From: Bacillota bacterium
Lineage (GTDB): Bacteria > Bacillota_I > Bacilli_A > Izemoplasmatales > Hujiaoplasmataceae
Direction: 5' to 3'
Assembly: GCA_029559915.1 (NCBI GenBank)
Contig: JAKPZU010000079.1
Span: 1 to 49,476, forward strand
DNA length: 49,476 nt
The notes under the pieces are model-generated. The model was not told where the DNA came from. It searched no databases and saw only the letters and a program-made list of their open reading frames with translations. Made by a program: the position numbers and the translations under genes. Positions 17,154-25,521 of the stretch are shown here, piece after piece (within the stretch, counting starts at the first letter, position 1; each line of letters opens with the position of its first letter).

Positions 17154-18503
17154 ATGATTTACGATACAATCGTCGCAAAGACTACTGCTAACGGCACCAG
17201 TGCCATAAACTTGATTCGCGTTTCAGGAGACGAAAGCTTTAATATTGTCCAAGAGATATTTAAAGGCCCAAAACTTATAAAACAGAAATCGCATACCGTG
17301 CACTACGGTTTTATTCATGATGGCAAAAATCAAATTGATGAAGTTTTAGTCTCGGTTTTTAGAGCTCCTAAAACCTTTACTGCTGAAGATGTAGTTGAAA
17401 TCACTTGCCATGGTGGGAATTTTATTGCTAACGAGATTGTTAAACAACTTATTGCTCATGGAGCGAGACTGGCGGAAAACGGCGAATTCACAAAAAGAGC
17501 TTACTTAAATGGCAGATTGGATTTGACTGGCGCTGAAAGCATTATGGATTTAGTCAATGCCAAAACCAGTAATCAGTTGAAAATAGCCAACTCCCAACTA
17601 AACGGAGACGTTTTGGAATTGGTTGAAGGTTTACAGAATGAAGTTTTAGATATTGTGGCGAATATAGAAGTCAATATTGATTACCCGGAATATGACGATG
17701 TCATAGAAATGACAAACGATATTATCATTCCCAATATAAAAATATTAATGTCAAAAATTGAAAAGATTCTTGAAGAAGCAAATACCGGTCAAGTCATCAG
17801 AGACGGTATAAAGACTGTCATTGTCGGTAAACCTAATGTGGGAAAATCCAGTTTGCTCAATACCTTATTAAAAGAAGATAAAGCCATTGTTACTGAAATC
17901 TCAGGAACTACCAGAGATTTGATTGAAGCCGAATTGAATCTTGATGGCGTGTTGTTAAAGCTCATTGATACTGCAGGCATCAGAATGACTGAAGATTTGG
18001 TAGAAAAAATCGGTATCGATAAAACAAAAAAAGCTATTGCTGGGGCTGATCTGATTCTGCTTGTGTTGGATCAATCATCCAATTTGACCGAAATGGATCT
18101 TGAACTTCTGGCACTAACTAAAGATAAGCCGAGAATAATTATTGGCAATAAAATCGATTTGGGTTCAAAAATCAGTTTAGGCGATGAACATCTCGTCAAC
18201 ATCTCAGCCAAGAATAACATCGGTATCGACGCCTTGGCAAATGAAGTGAAAAAATTGTTTATTGACGACAAATTATTGAGTGAAGACTATACTATCATTT
18301 CCAACACCAGACATATTGGTAAACTCGAAGAAACCAAACTGGCGTTGACACAAGCCTTAGAATCTGCCATGAATCAAGTTCCTATTGATATGGTTGAAAT
18401 CGATTTGAGGAAGGCTTGGAGTAGTTTGGGTGAGATTACCGGTGAAAATTCCAATGACGATTTAATATCCACTTTATTCTCTAAATTTTGTTTAGGAAAA
18501 TAA
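17154..18503 (+). CDS. mnmE: tRNA modification GTPase MnmE
   Basis: 449 aa from the ATG at 17154, which follows GGTGGTGAT; the frame is open further upstream (to 17061) but that part would be antisense to the neighbour's start and is not conserved. The N-terminal tetrahydrofolate-binding domain starts MIYDTIVAKTTANGTSAI; it is followed by a helical domain (NGRLDLTGAESIMDL). A G domain is inserted, with G1 GKPNVGKSS near 224, G3 DTAGI near 272 and G4 NKID near 332, and the C-terminus is CLGK with the catalytic Cys. With MnmG it makes the 5-carboxymethylaminomethyl or related modification of wobble uridine in tRNA. mnmG is not in this window. Confidence 0.97.
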   Translation: MIYDTIVAKTTANGTSAINLIRVSGDESFNIVQEIFKGPKLIKQKSHTVHYGFIHDGKNQIDEVLVSVFRAPKTFTAEDVVEITCHGGNFIANEIVKQLIAHGARLAENGEFTKRAYLNGRLDLTGAESIMDLVNAKTSNQLKIANSQLNGDVLELVEGLQNEVLDIVANIEVNIDYPEYDDVIEMTNDIIIPNIKILMSKIEKILEEANTGQVIRDGIKTVIVGKPNVGKSSLLNTLLKEDKAIVTEISGTTRDLIEAELNLDGVLLKLIDTAGIRMTEDLVEKIGIDKTKKAIAGADLILLVLDQSSNLTEMDLELLALTKDKPRIIIGNKIDLGSKISLGDEHLVNISAKNNIGIDALANEVKKLFIDDKLLSEDYTIISNTRHIGKLEETKLALTQALESAMNQVPIDMVEIDLRKAWSSLGEITGENSNDDLISTLFSKFCLGK

Positions 18504-18519
18504 TGTTTCATGTGAAACC
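18504..18519. promoter_or_regulatory. parS-like palindrome
   Basis: TGTTTCATGTGAAACC directly follows the mnmE stop. It matches the known ParB/Spo0J site TGTTTCACGTGAAACA at 14 of 16 positions. In many Firmicutes mnmE lies near oriC beside parAB and noc, where parS sites are common. A single match in one window could still be chance. Confidence 0.55.
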
Positions 18520-18528
18520 TTATAGTGA

Positions 18529-18555
18529 AGAGCGACGCAAGATATGCGTCGCTCT
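18529..18555. terminator. hairpin between convergent mnmE and ttcA-like gene
   Basis: AGAGCGACGCA and TGCGTCGCTCT are perfect complements around a 5-base loop, GC-rich for this genome. It ends two bases before the stop codon of the opposing gene. Neither side has a strong U-run, so termination strength is uncertain, but the position between convergent genes fits a bidirectional terminator. Confidence 0.65.
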
Positions 18556-18557
18556 AA

Positions 18558-19376
18558 TTAATATTCGTCCAAGAAACTAGTTCTTTCTTTATCGTCTTCA
18601 TAATATCCCAAGATGCTAGATAAGTTGACATTCTCTGCAGAACGGAAAATATTGATATCGATATTCTTATAGATTTTTCTTAAATCGGTAATTAATTTTT
18701 TCATTTCTTTTCTTTTGGAGTCAACATTTCTTTCTTGAAATAAACAACCGCGTGGATTGATGGTAAACTGATGGTATTTTATAAATCTTTCTACATCATT
18801 TTCCTTGATCAGATACATCGGTCTGATCAACTCCAATCCTTCGTAGTTTTGGGATTTAGCTTTTGGCAGCATCGTTTTAAATGTTCCGGTATAGAAAATA
18901 TTCATCAAGGTAGTTTCAATGACGTCGTCAAAGTGATGTCCCAATGCCATTTTATTACAACCAAGATCCTTAGCCGTTTGATAGAGAAAACCTCTTCTCA
19001 TTCTTGCGCATAAGAAACATGGGGCTTCTGGGCTCATTTCATTGGCTATTTCATAAACCCTGGAATCTTTGGTCATTTGTTCTATTCCCAATTTCTTGAT
19101 ATTTTGTAAATGATCTTCCAGAAATTTTTCGGTGAATCCGGAGTTCATCATCAGATATTTAAGTTCTATTTTATTATTATAATGCAGTTTATATTCTTCA
19201 AATAAAGCAGCCAATAACAAAGAATCTTTTCCACCGCTTAAAGCTACGCAAATTTTATCGTTTTCCTCAATAAGTCTATAATCGTCGATTGCTCTTAAAA
19301 ATCTGCCAAACAAAACTGATTTGAAGGTTTTGTTCAGAGATTTGGATATATAATTTGAATACTTGTTTTCTTCCAT
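18558..19376 (-). CDS. tRNA 2-thiocytidine synthetase, TtcA family
   Basis: Start placed at the ATG at 19376 (272 aa) behind CGGTGAT; the in-frame ATG at 19421 lies too far upstream to have an RBS. The protein has an ATP pyrophosphatase P-loop (ALSGGKDSLL, near residue 47), the CxxC of this family (CFLCARMRRG, Cys 120 and 123), a third Cys in RGCLFQ near 210, and LGHHFDD and YTGTFKTMLPK segments. TtcA enzymes use an iron-sulfur cluster held by three Cys to thiolate cytidine 32 of tRNA. Related TtuA/Ncs6-type enzymes share these motifs, so the exact nucleotide target is inferred. It converges on mnmE, another tRNA modification gene. Confidence 0.88.
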   Translation of the reverse strand: MEENKYSNYISKSLNKTFKSVLFGRFLRAIDDYRLIEENDKICVALSGGKDSLLLAALFEEYKLHYNNKIELKYLMMNSGFTEKFLEDHLQNIKKLGIEQMTKDSRVYEIANEMSPEAPCFLCARMRRGFLYQTAKDLGCNKMALGHHFDDVIETTLMNIFYTGTFKTMLPKAKSQNYEGLELIRPMYLIKENDVERFIKYHQFTINPRGCLFQERNVDSKRKEMKKLITDLRKIYKNIDINIFRSAENVNLSSILGYYEDDKERTSFLDEY

Positions 19377-19430
19377 GATTATCACCGTATTTATAATATA
19401 TGAAATGATTGCCAAGTTCAAATTGATTGT

Positions 19431-19460
19431 AAATAATTAAAAATAATTAAAAATAATTTG
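19431..19460 (+). repeat. three 10-bp AT-rich direct repeats, UP-element-like
   Basis: AAATAATTAA occurs twice in tandem at 19431-19450, with a third, slightly changed copy (AAATAATTTG) at 19451-19460. The 10-bp period puts the A-tracts on one face of the helix, and the block lies about 10-40 bases before the -35 of the next promoter. This is where an UP element would sit. Confidence 0.6.
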
Positions 19461-19469
19461 CGGTAATTG

Positions 19470-19498
19470 TTGATAATTCGATAGATATCTGATATAAT
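19470..19498 (+). promoter_or_regulatory. sigma-A promoter of the nfeD/SPFH operon
   Basis: TTGATA (19470-19475), exactly 17 bp, then TATAAT (19493-19498). A start near 19505 would give a ~34-base leader with TGGAGG (19525-19530) before the ATG at 19539. It is one of the best promoter matches in the window. Confidence 0.8.
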
Positions 19499-19538
19499 TA
19501 CTAATAGGAAGATTATGTATTATAATGGAGGTTGTAAT

Positions 19539-19922
19539 ATGAGCAAATTTGAATGGGTTTCAAAAAAGCCTTTGGATGATCTGGCTACGCTTTATGAATC
19601 AAACATTACTTTGAATAAATCAGCAACTAGTTATTTTGAATCGGCTTATGTCGTATTATTGGGGCTCGATACAAATAACAAACTTATAGCGGTAAAACCA
19701 GTAACAAAGGAACAAGCAAGTTTAAACTACATTCCGGAGGAGCAAAGACATAACATCACGATCAAATCAAGTTATTCTCGTGTATGTAATAAACTTTTCC
19801 TGTCGGAGGTAGCGGAATTGCTGAAGTTGGATTTCACCAAAAAGAATTCTTACAAATATAAAGCTCACTGGAATAAAAACGAAGGAGCTTTAATTATCGA
19901 CTTGAACAAGGAAGAGGTGTAG
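19539..19922 (+). CDS. conserved small soluble protein, unknown
   Basis: I use the ATG at 19539 (127 aa), 8 bases after TGGAGG; the earlier ATG at 19515 has no RBS and would place the SD inside the gene. No membrane segment or signal peptide is visible. The sequence is mixed alpha/beta with a charged C-terminus (DLNKEEV) and a segment RVCNKLFLSEVAELLKLD. I do not know a family. It leads the operon with the NfeD-like, RDD and SPFH genes; the next gene starts 4 bases after its stop. A role at the same membrane site is inference. Confidence 0.7.
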   Translation: MSKFEWVSKKPLDDLATLYESNITLNKSATSYFESAYVVLLGLDTNNKLIAVKPVTKEQASLNYIPEEQRHNITIKSSYSRVCNKLFLSEVAELLKLDFTKKNSYKYKAHWNKNEGALIIDLNKEEV

Positions 19923-19926
19923 TGAT

Positions 19927-20373
19927 ATGTTTTTAGCTATTGATCCTGCAAATACGATGATTTTCATTTGGTTTGCAATAATAATCTTTGCCGGCGTTAC
20001 CGAAGCGTTGACCATGGATCTTTCCAGCATTTGGTTCGCTGTAGGTGGATTTTTCGCCTTGATTATTGCTATTTTCTGGCCAGAGATGATTTGGCTTCAA
20101 GCTCTTGTTTTCATCTTGTTCTCAACCGCTTTGTTATTGGTTTTAAGACCTATTTTCAAAAGATATGTCAAAAAAAATGAAATCAAGACTAACGCTGATT
20201 CCTTGATTGGCAAAACCGCTACTTGCATCAAACCAATCATCGATGGTGAACGCGGCGAAGTCAAGATTGAGGGCAAAATTTGGACAGCTATCGCCAATGA
20301 GGATATTCAAGAGCACGAAAAAGTGGTGATCTTGGCAATCAAGGGCGTGAAATTGGTGGTTAGAAAAGAATAA
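19927..20373 (+). CDS. NfeD-like membrane protein
   Basis: The 148-aa protein is the short form of the family: three membrane helices in the first ~80 residues (FIWFAIIIFAGVTEAL, IWFAVGGFFALIIAIFW, LVFILFSTALLLVLRPIF), then a basic hinge and a C-terminal OB-fold of ~65 residues (IGKTATCIKP, GEVKIEGKIWTAIA, LAIKGVKLVVRK). NfeD proteins are coupled to SPFH/flotillin-like partners, which occur here two genes downstream. Its stop overlaps the start of the RDD gene by one base (TAATG). Confidence 0.9.
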   Translation: MFLAIDPANTMIFIWFAIIIFAGVTEALTMDLSSIWFAVGGFFALIIAIFWPEMIWLQALVFILFSTALLLVLRPIFKRYVKKNEIKTNADSLIGKTATCIKPIIDGERGEVKIEGKIWTAIANEDIQEHEKVVILAIKGVKLVVRKE

Positions 20374-21041
20374 TGAGGGCTGGATTTTTTCGAAGACTTT
20401 TATCTTCTTTAATCGACATGACTTTGATTTTTACAATTATATATTTAAGTTTCATCGCCATTGGTAGAACTGTTTTACAAGGAAAAATTGAAAATTACGA
20501 TGAAATAAACTCTGCTTACCAAGAAATAATGGTAGTCTATAATGCCAATATGGATGATATTCAAAAGGATTATGACGTTGCCAAGGCTTTAGCTGGTGAA
20601 GATGAAGCACTAAAAACAGCTGCTTTGGATAATTACTTGGAGCAATCCAACATACTTAATGAGCAAAACATCATCGATACCGCTCCTTATATGGAACCTT
20701 TAGGTTTATACTTTACCAATGTTGTATATTATTATTTATTTATCTTTTTAATAATGGCAACCCTTTATAGCGTGTTTTTAAAAGGCTTGACTTTGGGTAG
20801 AAGGGTAATGAAGTTGAAATTAACCGGTCCGGTTAATTTCATGACAATCTTTTTACATGATATCGCCTTTAAATATTTGCTTGTAGTGGTTTTGGTGCCA
20901 ATAAATGTGCTTTTTGCTTTAATGTTGATTATGTTTATGGGTTTGATTGACACTGCTTTGATTGGTGCGACCAGAAATAAATTGACAGTTAGAGATATGA
21001 TTTCAAAAATAACCGTTGAAAGAACGGAATATAAATATTAA
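20373..21041 (+). CDS. RDD family membrane protein
   Basis: The 222-aa protein has the RDD pattern: an Arg in the first helix region (RAGFFRRLLSSLIDM with the conserved Asp), a second helix region with LGRRVMKLKL, and a last hydrophobic segment with an Asp (LIDTALIGA). About 95 polar, acidic residues lie between the first two membrane segments. RDD proteins are poorly characterised; some are linked to ion transport or stress. It lies between an NfeD-like and an SPFH gene in one operon. Confidence 0.82.
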   Translation: MRAGFFRRLLSSLIDMTLIFTIIYLSFIAIGRTVLQGKIENYDEINSAYQEIMVVYNANMDDIQKDYDVAKALAGEDEALKTAALDNYLEQSNILNEQNIIDTAPYMEPLGLYFTNVVYYYLFIFLIMATLYSVFLKGLTLGRRVMKLKLTGPVNFMTIFLHDIAFKYLLVVVLVPINVLFALMLIMFMGLIDTALIGATRNKLTVRDMISKITVERTEYKY

Positions 21042-21057
21042 TTAGGAGGTTTTTATT

Positions 21058-22020
21058 ATGTTAATGCCAATGTTTTTAATTTCTACAGTCGGTATCGTTG
21101 TTTTGGTGTCTTTGGCCGTAATTATTCTCGTTTATTTGGGAACTAGAATCAAAATCGTTCCTCAAGCAGCGGAATATGTTATTGAACGCTGGGGTAATTA
21201 TTATACAACCTGGACAGCTGGTTTGCATTTCCAAGTACCATTTATCGATCGTATCAGAAGAACTTATGATACAAGAGGTATGGTAAGTGATGTAATCAAC
21301 TTGAAAGAACAAGTTTTGGACTTTCCACCTCAGGCTGTTATCACCAAAGATAACGTAACTATGCAAATAGATACTGTTGTTTTCTTACAAATTACAGATT
21401 CCAAACAATTCGTTTATGGTGCGGAAAATCCTGGATTGTTGATTGAACAATTGACAGCTACTACTCTTCGTAACATCATCGGTGAATTGGAATTGGACCA
21501 AACACTTACTTCAAGAGATTTAATCAACGAAAGAATGCGCGTTATTCTTGATGATGCAACTGACCCTTGGGGTATCAAAATCAACCGTGTTGAAGTCAAG
21601 AACATCATTCCACCGAAGGAAATTCGCGAAGCGATGGAAAAACAAATGCGTGCTGAACGCGAACGCCGTGAATCGATCCTGATTGCCGAAGGTAAGAAAC
21701 AAGCTGCGATTTTGACCGCTGAAGGCGAAAAAGCCGCTAACATCTTGGATGCTGAAGGTAAAAAAGAAGCTGCTATCCGCGAAGCTGAAGGTCGTGCTGA
21801 AGCCATCCTTAAAGTTCAACAAGCAACCGCCGAAGGTTTAAGATTAATCAAAGAAGCCGGAGCTGATCAAGCAGTATTGACTTTGGAAGCTTATAAAGCT
21901 ATGGTTAACGTAGCTCAAGGTCAAGCAACAAAAATTATCATTCCTTCCGAAATGCAAGGCGTTGTCGGATTGGCAAGCGGTTTGATGGAAGCTTTGAAAG
22001 ATCCTAATACAAAGAAATAA
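21058..22020 (+). CDS. SPFH/band 7 (stomatin-like) protein
   Basis: The 320-aa protein has one N-terminal membrane helix (about residues 5-27), an SPFH domain (VPQAAEYVIERWGNYYTTW, QVPFIDRIR, FPPQAVITKDNV, LRNIIGELELDQTL) and, from about 190, a helical stretch with repeated AEG(K/E)K units, then a C-terminal region with VVGLASGLMEAL. It is the stomatin/QmcA type rather than the larger FloT type. Such proteins form ring or raft-like assemblies on the inner face of the membrane and regulate membrane proteases and fluidity. Partnership with the NfeD-like protein is expected. AGGAGG precedes the ATG. Confidence 0.93.
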   Translation: MLMPMFLISTVGIVVLVSLAVIILVYLGTRIKIVPQAAEYVIERWGNYYTTWTAGLHFQVPFIDRIRRTYDTRGMVSDVINLKEQVLDFPPQAVITKDNVTMQIDTVVFLQITDSKQFVYGAENPGLLIEQLTATTLRNIIGELELDQTLTSRDLINERMRVILDDATDPWGIKINRVEVKNIIPPKEIREAMEKQMRAERERRESILIAEGKKQAAILTAEGEKAANILDAEGKKEAAIREAEGRAEAILKVQQATAEGLRLIKEAGADQAVLTLEAYKAMVNVAQGQATKIIIPSEMQGVVGLASGLMEALKDPNTKK

Positions 22021-22034
22021 TCAAAGTTAATAAA

Positions 22035-22064
22035 AAAAGCTCAAATTTAATTTTGAGCTTTTCT
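22035..22064. terminator. bidirectional terminator, SPFH gene / asnS
   Basis: AAAAGCTCAAA and TTTGAGCTTTT pair around a 6-base loop; T-rich on the plus side and a run of A (T on the minus strand) on the other. It lies between the convergent SPFH gene and asnS and can stop transcription from both sides. Confidence 0.85.
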
Positions 22065-22069
22065 TTTGC

Positions 22070-23437
22070 CTAAAAATCACATTTTTTTGGCGTTCTTGGA
22101 AATGGCAAAACGTCTCTGATATTGTCGATGCCGGTAACATACATAATCATTCTCTCAAGCCCCATACCAAAGCCGGCATGCTTGCAACCGCCATATTTTC
22201 TTAAGTCTTTATACCACCAGAGATCTTTATCGTCGATACCTAATTCAGAAATTCTTTTTTCCAGATAATCCAGTCTTTCTTCTCTTTGCGAACCCCCAAT
22301 TAATTCACCCGAACCAGGAACCAATAAATCCATAGCCGCAACGGTTTTTTGATCATCATTCAATCTCATGTAAAAAGCTTTGATTTCTTTTGGCCAGTCA
22401 ATGACGAAAACCGGGCCGTCGAAATGTTTGGTCAAAAACTTTTCATGTTCGGTCGCCAAATCTTGCCCATGAACCGGTTTTGTTTCAAAGTCTTTTTCGT
22501 TTTTAATCAAGATATTGATTGCCTCTTTATGAGTGACTACCGCAAATTTGGAATCCAATACTTTTTTCAATTTGTTTATTAAACCTTTTTCAACAAATTG
22601 ATCAAAGAAATTCAGTTCACTTTCACAGGTTTCAAAAAGATCTCTAATTATAAATTTAACCATGTCTTCAGCTAATTTCATGTCATCATTGATATCAGCG
22701 AAGGCTATTTCCGGTTCAATCATCCAAAACTCAGATGCATGTCTGGTGGTGTTGGAGTTTTCTGCCCTGAAAGTCGGGCCAAAAGTATAGACATTCTTAT
22801 AAGCCAAAGCATAGGCTTCGGCTTGAAGTTGCCCAGATACGGAAAGGTTGGCTTTTTTACCAAAAAAGTCATTGCTATAGTTTTCTTCCGGTTTTTTACC
22901 CGCAAGAGTCGTTACCTGGAACATTTCACCAGCACCTTCAGCGTCGCTTGCAGTAATGATTGGGGCGTGGAGATAAACAAAACCTCGTTCTTGAAAAAAC
23001 TTATGAATGGCATAAGACACGACTGATCTAACGCGAAAAACCGCATTGAAAAGATTGGTTCTCATTCTTAAATGCGCATTTTCTCTTAAAAATTCACGAG
23101 TATGACGTTTGGGTTGAATTGGATAATCGTCAAGGCTATCGCCATCCAAATTGATTTGAGTTGCTTTAACTTCAAATGGTTGTTTCATTTCAGGAGTCAA
23201 AACCACTTTTCCCTTGACGGTAATTGCAGACCCTACTCTAAATTTGGAAATTTCTTTAAAATTTTCCATTGTTGACTCATACACCACTTGCACCGTTTCA
23301 AAAGCTGTGCCATCATTCAAATCAATAAACCCAAACTCTTTTTGTGAACGGTTGTTTCTTACCCAACCGTTGATTTCTACTTCTTGGTCTTTAAACCTCT
23401 GAAAATCAAGGTATAATTTTTTTGTTTCTATCGCCAT
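22070..23437 (-). CDS. asnS: asparaginyl-tRNA synthetase
   Basis: 455 aa, the usual length. It has an N-terminal OB-fold anticodon-binding domain (VEINGWVRNNRSQKEFGFIDLNDG) and a class II core with motif 2 (FRAENSNTTRHASEFWMIEPE) and motif 3 (GFGMGLERMIMYVTG). RAENSNTTRHxxEFW is specific to AsnRS rather than AspRS. It charges tRNA-Asn. The ATG overlaps the upstream alkD-like gene by 10 bases and follows AAAGGAG. The operon is controlled by a T-box whose specifier reads AAC (Asn). Confidence 0.97.
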   Translation of the reverse strand: MAIETKKLYLDFQRFKDQEVEINGWVRNNRSQKEFGFIDLNDGTAFETVQVVYESTMENFKEISKFRVGSAITVKGKVVLTPEMKQPFEVKATQINLDGDSLDDYPIQPKRHTREFLRENAHLRMRTNLFNAVFRVRSVVSYAIHKFFQERGFVYLHAPIITASDAEGAGEMFQVTTLAGKKPEENYSNDFFGKKANLSVSGQLQAEAYALAYKNVYTFGPTFRAENSNTTRHASEFWMIEPEIAFADINDDMKLAEDMVKFIIRDLFETCESELNFFDQFVEKGLINKLKKVLDSKFAVVTHKEAINILIKNEKDFETKPVHGQDLATEHEKFLTKHFDGPVFVIDWPKEIKAFYMRLNDDQKTVAAMDLLVPGSGELIGGSQREERLDYLEKRISELGIDDKDLWWYKDLRKYGGCKHAGFGMGLERMIMYVTGIDNIRDVLPFPRTPKKCDF

Positions 23438-24132
23438 AAAAAGTCTCCTTTCAAAATCCTTTTTCTTATCTCTACTGGATATTTTTCTATTGCATATCTC
23501 AACATGGTTCTTGGCATTTTTATGTAGTTTGTTTCTAAATAATCCGTTAATAGGTTAGTATCTTTTTTGCCTAATTCTCGAAGCATCCAGCCACAAGCCT
23601 TATGCATCAAATCGTGTTTTTCCGTTATAAGAGTATCAATCAAATCCAATGTAACTTGTAATAAATCACTCTTTATCAAATGGTATGTAGCAACTATGGA
23701 TACCCTTTTATACCATAAATTGTCAGATTTTGATAACTCATATAATAAATCAAAATCATTGATGCCATAAAGGTAACTTCCGAGAATTTTAGATGCCGAA
23801 ATGTCGACTAAATCCCAATTGTTTACCCAATCCAGATTTTCTAGATAAATCTCGACTAAATCCTTTTGTCTTTTAGCATCCGCAACGTCCATTTGCCTGC
23901 ACATGATACTGAGGGCAATTGACCTAAAATCATGTATTTTGTGTCTTAAAAGCTTTAACATTTCTTGGTCGTCTATTGTTTTATAATATTTGGTCGCGAA
24001 ATTTTCTATTGTTTCTGAGTTCATGCCAATAAAATAATCTATTTGCCCTTCAACATAAGACTCTTTATGATATCTTGTATGGTTAAAGAGTGGACTGTCT
24101 TTGTATAAAACTTCCAATTCATTTAGTAACAT
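23428..24132 (-). CDS. DNA alkylation repair protein, AlkD-like
   Basis: The 234-aa protein is all-helical with HEAT-like repeats and the family marker NWDLVDISASKILG near residue 100, where the Trp/Asp residues line the DNA cleft. AlkD-type glycosylases remove positively charged alkylated bases such as 3- and 7-methylpurines. AGGAGG precedes the ATG. It is the first gene after the T-box leader and overlaps asnS by 10 bases, so its expression should rise in asparagine starvation. Some members of this superfamily lack glycosylase activity, so the reaction is likely but not certain. Confidence 0.85.
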   Translation of the reverse strand: MLLNELEVLYKDSPLFNHTRYHKESYVEGQIDYFIGMNSETIENFATKYYKTIDDQEMLKLLRHKIHDFRSIALSIMCRQMDVADAKRQKDLVEIYLENLDWVNNWDLVDISASKILGSYLYGINDFDLLYELSKSDNLWYKRVSIVATYHLIKSDLLQVTLDLIDTLITEKHDLMHKACGWMLRELGKKDTNLLTDYLETNYIKMPRTMLRYAIEKYPVEIRKRILKGDFLWR

Positions 24133-24376
24133 AATTTCCTCCTAAAAATAAAAAAGTCCTTCACAATCAATGTAAAGGACGAATGTTTCCGTGGTACCAC
24201 CTTAGTTCTGATAAAATTATCAGCGCTCAATACCTTTAACGCAGGTTTTACGAACAGTTCTACTAATTTCTTCTGTCATTCATGGGCGTTTTTCGTAATA
24301 AGTTTTATTCTGAGGCTTCCACCATCCCTCATTCGCTAAAATAAAAATCTTTTTACTACTCTTCCAATCGTCAATT
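24133..24376 (-). promoter_or_regulatory. T-box riboswitch leader, asparagine specifier
   Basis: Read leftward, the leader has a stem I whose base (GTAGTA with TATTAC) encloses an internal loop holding AAAACT with the Asn codon AAC, an upper stem (TATTTT with AGAATA) and a distal GAGG/CCTC stem behind AATGAG. The conserved T-box AAGGTGGTACCACGG is at 24203-24189. A terminator follows (24180-24147). Binding of uncharged tRNA-Asn should favour the antiterminator and turn on the downstream alkD-like gene and asnS. The specifier assignment comes from hand folding and is supported by asnS being in the operon. Confidence 0.93.
24147..24180 (-). terminator. T-box terminator hairpin
   Basis: GTCCTTTACA and TGTGAAGGAC form the stem (one G-U pair) with a short loop, followed by a T-run. 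Its 5' part competes with the T-box antiterminator. Confidence 0.9.
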
Positions 24377-24382
24377 TAGTAT

Positions 24383-24410
24383 ATTATAACACATTTAAAC
24401 TCTTTGTAAA
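24383..24410 (-). promoter_or_regulatory. promoter of the T-box operon
   Basis: Leftward TTTACA (24410-24405), 16-bp spacer, TATAAT (24388-24383). A start near 24376 gives the full T-box leader. The -35 lies 10 bases beyond the prs stop codon. Confidence 0.7.
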
Positions 24411-24419
24411 GTTGTGATG

Positions 24420-25400
24420 CTATCTTTCGCAAGTGAATAAAGTTGATACGCCTTGATCGTCAATAATATTGATGATGCCTTGTCCTAAAAGTTCAGCTAT
24501 TGATAGTTGGACTAACTTAGGGAAAACCTTATCCTTAGGAAGTTCAATCGTGTTGGTACAAATTACTTCTTTTATCGGTGCTTCCATCAATAATTGTGGC
24601 GCAGTCTTGGAAAAGACCGGGTGTGTACAACAAGCATAAATATCTTTTGCGCCAGCTTCAGCTAAAGCGTTGGCTGCGGCGAAGATTGAACCGGCTGTAT
24701 CAATCATGTCATCGACGATTATACAGGTTTTGCTCTTTACTCTACCGATGATATTCATTACTTCCGCTACATTTGGTTCCGGGCGCATTTTATCGATGAT
24801 TGCGATAGGTGATTGTAAGATATTTGCCAAATCCCTGGCTCTGGCAACGCCGCCATGGTCAGGAGATACTACACAGACGTTTTCTAAGTTTTTACTTAAT
24901 ATGTAATTTGATATGATTGGCATGCCGCGGAAATTATCGATTGGGATATCAAAAAATCCTTGAATTTGCGGGGCATGAAGATCCATGGAGATAACTCTGG
25001 TTGCACCAGCAACTTCCAAAAGATTAGCGACTAGTTTAGCTGAAATAGGTTGTCTTGCCTTCGCTTTGCGATCTTGGCGCGAATAACCGTAATAAGGAAT
25101 GACAATATTCACTTCCCTGGCGGAAGCTCTTTTCAATGCGTCAATCATAATCAATAATTCCATGATATGTTCATTTACCGGATTGCAGGTTGATTGAATG
25201 ACGAAAACTTTGTGTCCGCGAACAGTTTCGGGAATGTTGATGCTAATTTCACCGTCGGCAAAATGTGTAACTTCACATTTGCTTAAAGGGATACCGATAT
25301 AATCGGCAATGTCTTGAGCTAATTGAATGTTGGAACTTAGTGCAAACAATTTTACTTTTGATCCATGAAAAACAGCCATAACAAACCATCGCAATACCAT
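24420..25400 (-). CDS. prs: ribose-phosphate pyrophosphokinase
   Basis: Makes PRPP from ribose 5-phosphate and ATP for nucleotide, His and Trp synthesis. At 326 aa it has KLFALSSN at the start, the ATP loop ([20 protein letters not shown]), [26 protein letters not shown], and the PRPP-binding motif [14 protein letters not shown] keep the ATG at 25400 because GAAAGGAAAG stands ~8 bases before it; a second ATG at codon 8 would give the more usual N-terminus [12 protein letters not shown]. No clear terminator was seen between it and the T-box promoter. Confidence 0.96.
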   Translation of the reverse strand: MVLRWFVMAVFHGSKVKLFALSSNIQLAQDIADYIGIPLSKCEVTHFADGEISINIPETVRGHKVFVIQSTCNPVNEHIMELLIMIDALKRASAREVNIVIPYYGYSRQDRKAKARQPISAKLVANLLEVAGATRVISMDLHAPQIQGFFDIPIDNFRGMPIISNYILSKNLENVCVVSPDHGGVARARDLANILQSPIAIIDKMRPEPNVAEVMNIIGRVKSKTCIIVDDMIDTAGSIFAAANALAEAGAKDIYACCTHPVFSKTAPQLLMEAPIKEVICTNTIELPKDKVFPKLVQLSIAELLGQGIINIIDDQGVSTLFTCER

Positions 25401-25492
25401 TTGTATTGCTTTCCTTTCGTTTTACTCGTTTAGTCCATCTATATTATACAACAGATTAACAAAACAAAAAAGAATGAATTTTTTATAAAATA

Positions 25493-25521
25493 AAAAACAC
25501 TGACTAAACGTCGGTGTTTTT
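25493..25521 (-). terminator. terminator of spoVG
   Basis: Leftward AAAAACACCGAC pairs with GTCAGTGTTTTTT (one G-U or mismatch position) around a small loop, followed by T-rich sequence. The 5' arm is inside the last codons of spoVG, and the stop codon is in the loop. Confidence 0.8.
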
